Source: Nemertoderma westbladi (Eukaryota; Xenacoelomorpha; Nemertodermatida; Nemertodermatidae). Taken from it: a stretch of DNA of 64,000 nucleotides. The translations under genes were made by a program, and so were the position numbers. The DNA is taken from NCBI GenBank assembly GCA_032718475.1, contig JAUCBJ010000605.1, positions 1 to 64,000 on the forward strand, given 5' to 3'. The notes beneath the pieces are model-generated. The model made no database searches and had not been told where the DNA came from. It worked only from the letters and a program-made list of their open reading frames with translations. Numbering within the stretch: the first letter of the stretch is position 1; the number at the start of each line of letters is the position of its first letter. Shown in pieces: positions 58,586 through 64,000 of the stretch.

Positions 58586-58687
58586 CTACTACTAGGTCGA
58601 GCGAACTCGGACAGTGGAAATGAGATCCTTCCAGGCTTCCCGATTCTCCATAGTTGTCGCAATTTAGTTTTGCAATTTCGTTAATTT
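58586..58687. mobile_element. 102-bp insertion with 11-bp TSD behind B4
   Basis: Same insertion as at 32656-32757, with CCCCAGTTATA at 58575-58585 and 58688-58698. Shared only with the B2 flank. Confidence 0.75.
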
Positions 58688-58938
58688 CCCCAGTTATAAA
58701 TAACTGTAAAAAGCTGCAACCAACAAAGTTTTTCTGTTACAATTTAGATAAATTTATCATTGACATTTGGAGATGATGCAAGATGCTGCAGATGCGATTG
58801 ATAGTTTTGGTAGTGAACTGACACTACAGTAGTTGATCATGTAATATAGAAAATTGTTCAGTAATATAGTTTTGAATCTCGACCATAACCTTAAGGTTTT
58901 CTGCTGTGGGCTAGGTTCATCATAATGGTCCATATGAA

Positions 58939-59094
58939 TGGTGTATTAAAATGGATCTAAAATCGCTGTCCATAGAAACCAAGATAAAAAATAATTGTCA
59001 TATTACTTTGTAGTGATGTTAAATCTATAGCAGCCAATCACAGCCAATTTTCAAAATTAGCTTCCCGCGCATACTTAAACCCGCGCATACTTAA
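58939..59094 (+). repeat. Relic of right arm before A6
   Basis: Fused fragment of the inverted-repeat element as before A2 and A3; closest to the A3 version (TGATGTTAAATCTATAG). Confidence 0.7.
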
Positions 59095-60134
59095 AGATGT
59101 GTACAACGGTGACCACTCACTGACCAGACTCACTATAGTGTTCCTGTGTAACTCATTAATTTTGTGCATAAATTCGCTCCGCCTTCGCATATGGTAGCAA
59201 TAACGGTAAATGGTAGTCATTATAGTCTAATAAAGGCCGATAGTGAATATTGAGAATCAGGGCCTTGACTAGTTGCGGAGAAGTCCGCTCGCATCGCTCA
59301 CAGATACTACATTATATAATTGAACATGCCCGGTTATTGGTATTTGAATAATGTCCGAACTGACAATTAATTACAAACCAGTACAAAAATGTATTTTGGA
59401 GTTTTTCTTTATTATGCCTTTTTTTCATACGTTCAGTAATATAAATTTTACATTTGTTTTTAATTTGGTATATGGAGAGGCCATATATTATTCAAGCATT
59501 AGGGACATATTAATTATAGAGCCACTACATATTAATTATACTAATTAATAATTGCATATATGTAGCCACAGTATAAGGCAGTAAGGTTAATTAGACTATT
59601 AACGTTGCTTACTATGACAGGTTTTACGATTCGGTAGGCTACCATTCAGGCCACTCAGGGGTCGAGTCAGGAATGTTACATCTGTACATGTTGTCGTTGT
59701 GTCCTACTGTACCTACAGGTATGTCACACCAAACCTGCAAACCGATTATACCATTCCTTATATTCACTATTACAGCTTCAATTAATCACGTATGAGAAAT
59801 TACTTTTTTTCTATTTAGTAGTTATTTTCGCAAGTTTAATTTTAAATACCTAGGTTCTGCATTTAATGCATGTTACAGTTCTCCATATAAATTATTGAAT
59901 AAGGTATTTTGAAACCAAACTATACATTACGGTGCAATGAAAAATTAAAATTATATATTTCGAGTAAGAGTTCTAAACTTTTATCAATTTGCATCATATT
60001 TGCAAAACTACCTAGGTGCATGCTAATTTGCAATTACATTTATGTAAATCTTGTATATATATAACTACTATAGAACCAACAATGATTCCATATCTAAATG
60101 TCACATATTAGTTAAAAATGAGAAAATAATTATT
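59095..60134 (+). other. Upstream flank of A6
   Basis: Close to the A3 flank. The transposon site is empty (GAATGTTACATCTG near 59672). The TATATATATAA tract is about 75 bp before the start codon. Confidence 0.5.
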
Positions 60135-61598
60135 ATGCTTGATTTCCTGACAAGGAGAGGTACGGAACTAACTTTATCTAGAGCTAAATCCCGATGGATA
60201 ACTACTGAGCCAGTTGTGTTTGCAATATGTTTTACGCATAGCTTACAGCATCCGATCGACAAGGCTTTTGTGTATCAAGCATTTGCGAAATACCATAACT
60301 TTAGTTACAATGCAACAGGCAGTTCGGTATGCAATGTTAATATGTCAACTTCCCAATACCATACGGAAATGGAAGTTCAAGCTGAGGCAAGCATATGGGG
60401 GATATACCAAGCTGTGGCTTTGCTGCTACCTGCCACAATCATTGGCTCATGGATGGGAAGTCTAAGTGACCAATATGGAAGAAAACTCGCCTTTATTATT
60501 CCTTATATTGGAAGCAGTCTTGGGGTCATTATATATATACTCGTTATTGTGTATGATCTCCCTTTGTATGTGCTACTCTTTGTTAACCTCTGTGCCGGCT
60601 TATGTGGGTCTTTTGGCAGTGTTGTCGCAGCTGGATTCAGTTATATTGCAGATGTAACAGAAACGGGGAAACGTAGGTCTCTTCGCATCGTGGTTATTTC
60701 AGGGGTATTTGGAATAGGTTTGGGTTGTGGTCCCATTCTTAGTGGATATCTAATTGAGTTGTATGGTTTCCTAATTCCTCTAATTTTAATGCTTTGCATC
60801 AATATATCTGCATTATTATATACGGTGGTCTTTCTTCAGGAAACTGTGGTATTTGATACTCTAAGGGAAAGGCGATTCAAACCATTAGAGCCAATTTCGA
60901 AAATGATAAATGTTGTTACAGCAGGTAACAGTAAAACAAACAACTGTTTACGAATGTATTTACTATCTTTGGTTCTGTTGGCAGGGATTGAAATGGGAAT
61001 AAATTCACCAATAACGCTATATGCCATGAAATCTCCCTTTTGTTTTGATTCTTTTCAAGTTGGAATACTACAGACCTTATCCGGATCATCCTATTTGGTG
61101 AGCTTATTTGCAGTAGCTACTTTACAGAATTGTGTTAAAGATGTTATAATTGCTGTTATTGGTATGATTTCTGAGCAAATTGGTATTCTATTCACAGCAT
61201 TCGCTCAATCAAGTCTTTATATTTATGTGGGAGCCTGTGTGATCTTACTGAAAGGCACATCTTCACCACTGATACGATCAGCAATGTCGTCACTAGTCGA
61301 TTCTTCACATCAGGGAGCATTATTTGCTACAATATCATTTTGGGAATTTTCTATAATGTTAATATCAATCGTTTCCTTAAATTATGTCTACCCAGCTACA
61401 TTGAAAATTTCACCACATTTTGTATTCTACCTTGGTGCTGCTATTATCGATGTTCCCATTGCTGTGTATTTAATTGCTAGCTTCCTGAATTACCGCATTA
61501 AACGTGGCGTCATTGAATTAACCGATCCACTTCTTGAAAGTTCAGGTGAAGAAGATGATAGCAAAGAACAACAGAATGTGGGAGAAATAATTAACTAA
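60135..61598 (+). CDS. SLC46-like MFS transporter, family A copy 6 (A6)
   Basis: Intact 487-codon family A gene and another mosaic: AICFTHSLQHPID matches A2, KYHNFSYNAT with SQYHTEMEV matches A3, and the rest is the GLCGSFGS / TETGKR subtype. Private changes are LIELYGF for LIEFYGF and FWEFS for FCEFS in the TM11 region, the second removing a cysteine that is otherwise present in all A and B copies. The 3' flank is type II. This is the last complete gene of the cluster. Confidence 0.88.
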   Translation: MLDFLTRRGTELTLSRAKSRWITTEPVVFAICFTHSLQHPIDKAFVYQAFAKYHNFSYNATGSSVCNVNMSTSQYHTEMEVQAEASIWGIYQAVALLLPATIIGSWMGSLSDQYGRKLAFIIPYIGSSLGVIIYILVIVYDLPLYVLLFVNLCAGLCGSFGSVVAAGFSYIADVTETGKRRSLRIVVISGVFGIGLGCGPILSGYLIELYGFLIPLILMLCINISALLYTVVFLQETVVFDTLRERRFKPLEPISKMINVVTAGNSKTNNCLRMYLLSLVLLAGIEMGINSPITLYAMKSPFCFDSFQVGILQTLSGSSYLVSLFAVATLQNCVKDVIIAVIGMISEQIGILFTAFAQSSLYIYVGACVILLKGTSSPLIRSAMSSLVDSSHQGALFATISFWEFSIMLISIVSLNYVYPATLKISPHFVFYLGAAIIDVPIAVYLIASFLNYRIKRGVIELTDPLLESSGEEDDSKEQQNVGEIIN

Positions 61599-62211
61599 TT
61601 GGTCATTATGTATATTAATGATTCGCATTTTTGATTCTTCAACTTCAAGAATAATTTAATTCCACTAATAATGGCAAAAATGGTGGACAGAATTTAGTTA
61701 ATTTATTTAGTTATTACATCAAAGATTTGTTGAGTAATGTTTGTGATATTATTACAAGATGGTGGTTAATTCCATTTCTTTTATGATTATCAACCCTTCT
61801 TACTATTAATGAAGCTATTTAATTTTAATTGATCTATAGTTACTTTATATATTTTGTTACAAAATTTGATGTGGTAGCTTGTTATATGATATCGTAGGCA
61901 AGTCATCTTTTTACAACAAACTCGTTGTTTTATAACAACCATATGGTCTTTAAAGGGACTAGCCAGGTGGTCGCATCTCTGCCTTGCATCCTTTAAATGT
62001 TAGCTAAATGAGTTCGAATTTCCCCTGGGGAGTATAGTTCAGGGGGGGAGGGGGGGGGGGGGGTACTGGAAATAAGTCGTTTGACTTTTGGCATAATCCC
62101 TGGCCTAACAACCGTTACTTTTTACAATCCCCACCTCCACTCGTTCAGCCACCATCATGGTTCAGCAGGACAATGAATGCTTACACTACATTGCTACTAC
62201 AGTACTATTGG
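61599..62211 (+). other. 3' flank of A6 (type II)
   Basis: Almost identical to 45695-46307 behind A4, including the interrupted poly-G tract (62042-62063). No gene was recognised. Confidence 0.5.
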
Positions 62212-62341
62212 AGGGAATTAGCCTAGTGGAGAGCCCATGATATTCTCGAGACTCCTCTTAAAGTACAAACGGGGCCTTTATTATATTCATATTCTCGCAA
62301 ATGACATGGGTGATAGGAAATTGTATTCATAGCAGCATTCT
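62212..62341 (+). mobile_element. Very old LINE 3' relic behind A6
   Basis: Same relic as at 25313 and 46308. It continues into GGGTGTATGCCTATTATAGAT, as behind A2, which shows what the A4 copy lost at its junction. Confidence 0.55.
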
Positions 62342-62446
62342 TAGGGTGTATGCCTATTATAGATAGAAAAATCATTTGTCCATTTGAGTCATCTGAATCT
62401 CAAAATCTTCTGTCCATCCTGAGCATTTGAACGCTGATATATTATA

Positions 62447-62815
62447 GAATTTTGCAGATGGCGTTGTTAAATAATGGCTTGTAATCTATAATAAAGTAAT
62501 GGATAATGAAAAAACCAATAACTGCAGTTGAAAACAACATCATTGCAACCTACAAGTAGATGAACACAACCCCAGTTATAAATAACTTTAAAAAGCTGCA
62601 ACCAAGAAGGTTTTTATGTTACAATTTAGATAAATTTATCATTGACATTTGGAGATGATGCAAGATGCTGCAGATGCGATTGATAGATTTGGTAGTGAAC
62701 TGACACTACAGTAGTTGATCATGTAATATCGAAAATTGTTCAGTAATATAGTTTTGAATCTCTACCATAACCTTATTTAAAGGTTTTGTGCTGTGGGCTA
62801 GGTTCATCATAATGG
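62447..62815 (+). repeat. Orphan B-type 3' flank without a B gene
   Basis: From ATATTATAGAATTTTGCAGATG onward this matches the flank behind the B genes (20440-20790, 32515 onward), including GCAGATGCGATTGATAG and TGATCATGTAATATCG. No B coding sequence precedes it. It marks the right end of the cluster and is probably the scar of a deleted B copy or a recombination end point. Confidence 0.75.
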
Positions 62816-63844
62816 TGCATATTATTAAAATGATTATTTTGTAATGAAAGTTGTTTTATCAATGGACAGCATCATGCTCTGGAACTGCATACATATTGAT
62901 CATTAGTTGAGAGTTCTGTCCCAATAAATGGTATTTTTGATAGTCCACCCCTTTCATTTAAATGCTTATTCTAATCATTTCAAAGCTAATCAAAGCTCAT
63001 TCATCAGTTTAACATCAAAAAGTTTGGTGAGCCGATTTTGAGAAATGTTTATAATGAATGGTGAGGGTATTTCTTTATTTCTACCCATAGAGGCACTGTC
63101 AAACTAAATCTGGCACCTGGGAAGGATCACTCGAGAACATCCTGAAAAGAAGGGATTGTTTTTTTTGGATGTCATTTTGGTAGACTTATCTACCATATGT
63201 CAAGATCATCATGTATATAATGCTTCAAGCCTATGAGATTTCTATTTTCATTGATGTGTGATCAATATATGAGGGATCCATAATATTCGTTTCAACCAGA
63301 TAGAGTTGCAAACTAATTTGAAGTTCTATGGGGCATATTTCGGGGGTTGGGGGTTTGCGTAAGCAACATTTATCCTCACTGCGGTGAAAGTTCTTTGGAA
63401 TTCCTTAGAAATCAATAGCTCTGATGGGGTGGAGATAAAACCTCATTCTTGTAGTAGAAGCTGTGGATCACTACCATAACCTGTTACCGATTTTGACTTG
63501 GTGGATCTATTGCAATCCAAGCTTAGCTTGGCTCCTACTGCTGTGAACACCAGATTCAGACAAATAAATAAATTTACACAAATAAGGAGCTGCTCTAAAA
63601 TTGTGGTAGTACCTCATTTGCGATTGAGTCTGCCACCGCTTCACCATAATGCAATGCATTGTATCTACATAAAGTTTCTACAATATCTATGAATGGTATA
63701 AATTAGGCATGGTACTTAGATTCAAAATACTGAGTAGGTATGATGGAATACTCCTCAAAAAATCTCAAAATATGATTTAATTATTTATTATTATTATTGA
63801 ACAATTCACGACAAATTAGATATTAAATTGACACGATTGATTGA
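62816..63844. other. Unique sequence right of the cluster, no gene recognised
   Basis: Not found elsewhere in the window. It has ATT microsatellite at about 63785-63800 and no frame above 65 codons with recognisable content. Confidence 0.45.
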
Positions 63845-64000
63845 AATGTAGTTAATAAAGTAGTCGGTGCGGTGGCTAGACTATTACTTACACCAGCCAC
63901 CGTTAACTATTCCGACAACGAAAAAGCACGGTACTTAGCCCTACATACACTAAAGATGTGTAAAGAAGTTGAGTACAGGATAAATATTAGTTATAAGTTA
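63845..64000 (+). CDS. Possible partial exon at the right edge
   Basis: 52 codons open to the window end after a TGA, with protein-like composition (for example VNYSDNEKARYLALHTLKMC) in otherwise stop-rich AT DNA. ATGTAG just after the start of the frame could hold a splice acceptor AG. No family was recognised. It may be an exon of a neighbouring gene or part of a mobile element; chance is not excluded at this length. Confidence 0.3.

Larger units (their letters stand above)
57873..58938 (+). other. 3' flank of B4 with two insertions
   Basis: AT-rich B flank interrupted by the 264-bp and 102-bp insertions described separately. Otherwise matches the B2 flank. Confidence 0.5.

Noticed and set aside
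20888-59220. 60-codon minus-strand frame MTTIYRYC in four A flanks
   Set aside because: Runs over the junction of a repeat relic and the flank; no recognisable content, and varying at non-silent sites.
11836-60465. Recurrent 65-83-codon frames inside every transporter gene (ending SLAHGWEV) and 63-codon minus frames (MAYSVIGEF)
   Set aside because: They are shifted frames of the real genes and recur only because the genes are duplicated.

Overview
The window is AT-rich eukaryotic DNA, most likely from an invertebrate animal. The evidence is transporters of the SLC46 (proton-coupled folate transporter-like) branch of the major facilitator superfamily with metazoan-style glycosylated first loops, APE-type non-LTR retrotransposons, TIR and retroposon insertions with target-site duplications, minisatellites, and no operon-like packing. 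The species cannot be named from the sequence.

Layout. 1-7065 is unique to the left edge: no convincing gene, and a 3.3 kb minisatellite of 21-bp units (about 1785-5115). From about 7.07 to 62.8 kb lies a tandemly amplified cluster of two intronless SLC46-like genes. Family A (487 codons) has six copies: A1 11703, A2 23229, A3 34211, A4 44231, A5 49413 and A6 60135. Family B (466 codons) has four: B1 18690, B2 30816, B3 about 41267 and B4 56472. All are on the plus strand. The ancestral block seems to be X flank, then A, a dead LINE, B and a second A. Block 1 is X-A1-LINE1-B1-A2. A partial block is LINE2-B2. Block 2 is A3-LINE3-B3-A4. Block 3 is X-A5-LINE4-B4-A6. The LINE carries lesions shared by all four copies, so it was amplified as a passenger and did not insert four times. 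A1, A3, A4, A5, A6, B2 (stop lost, 13 extra codons) and B4 look intact. A2 has a 1-bp frameshift, B1 an AT-rich expansion with frameshift, and B3 a 5-bp deletion just after its start.

Non-coding and mobile content. The X flank at 7.0-10.6 kb holds six GGCGGCA/TGCCGCC hairpins, a 1.1 kb inverted-repeat element and a 147-bp-period satellite. That satellite carries nine copies of CCCTCTAGCGG, a close match to the CTCF core. The second X flank (46.4-48.35 kb) lacks the satellite. Younger insertions can be timed because paralogous flanks keep empty sites: a 1.22 kb TIR transposon before A2, a 415-bp retroposon piece (three copies) with a 14-bp TSD, and 264-bp and 102-bp insertions in B flanks.

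The most interesting signal is a 141-bp stretch inside the A and B genes. It codes the end of the first external loop, TM2 and the MFS signature loop, and is nearly identical between the two otherwise diverged families, as expected from interlocus gene conversion. A second signal is the regular array of insulator-like motifs beside the cluster. If the genes are expressed, they would give a set of near-identical proton-coupled or lysosomal-type solute carriers that differ mostly in the first external loop; the substrate cannot be read from the sequence.
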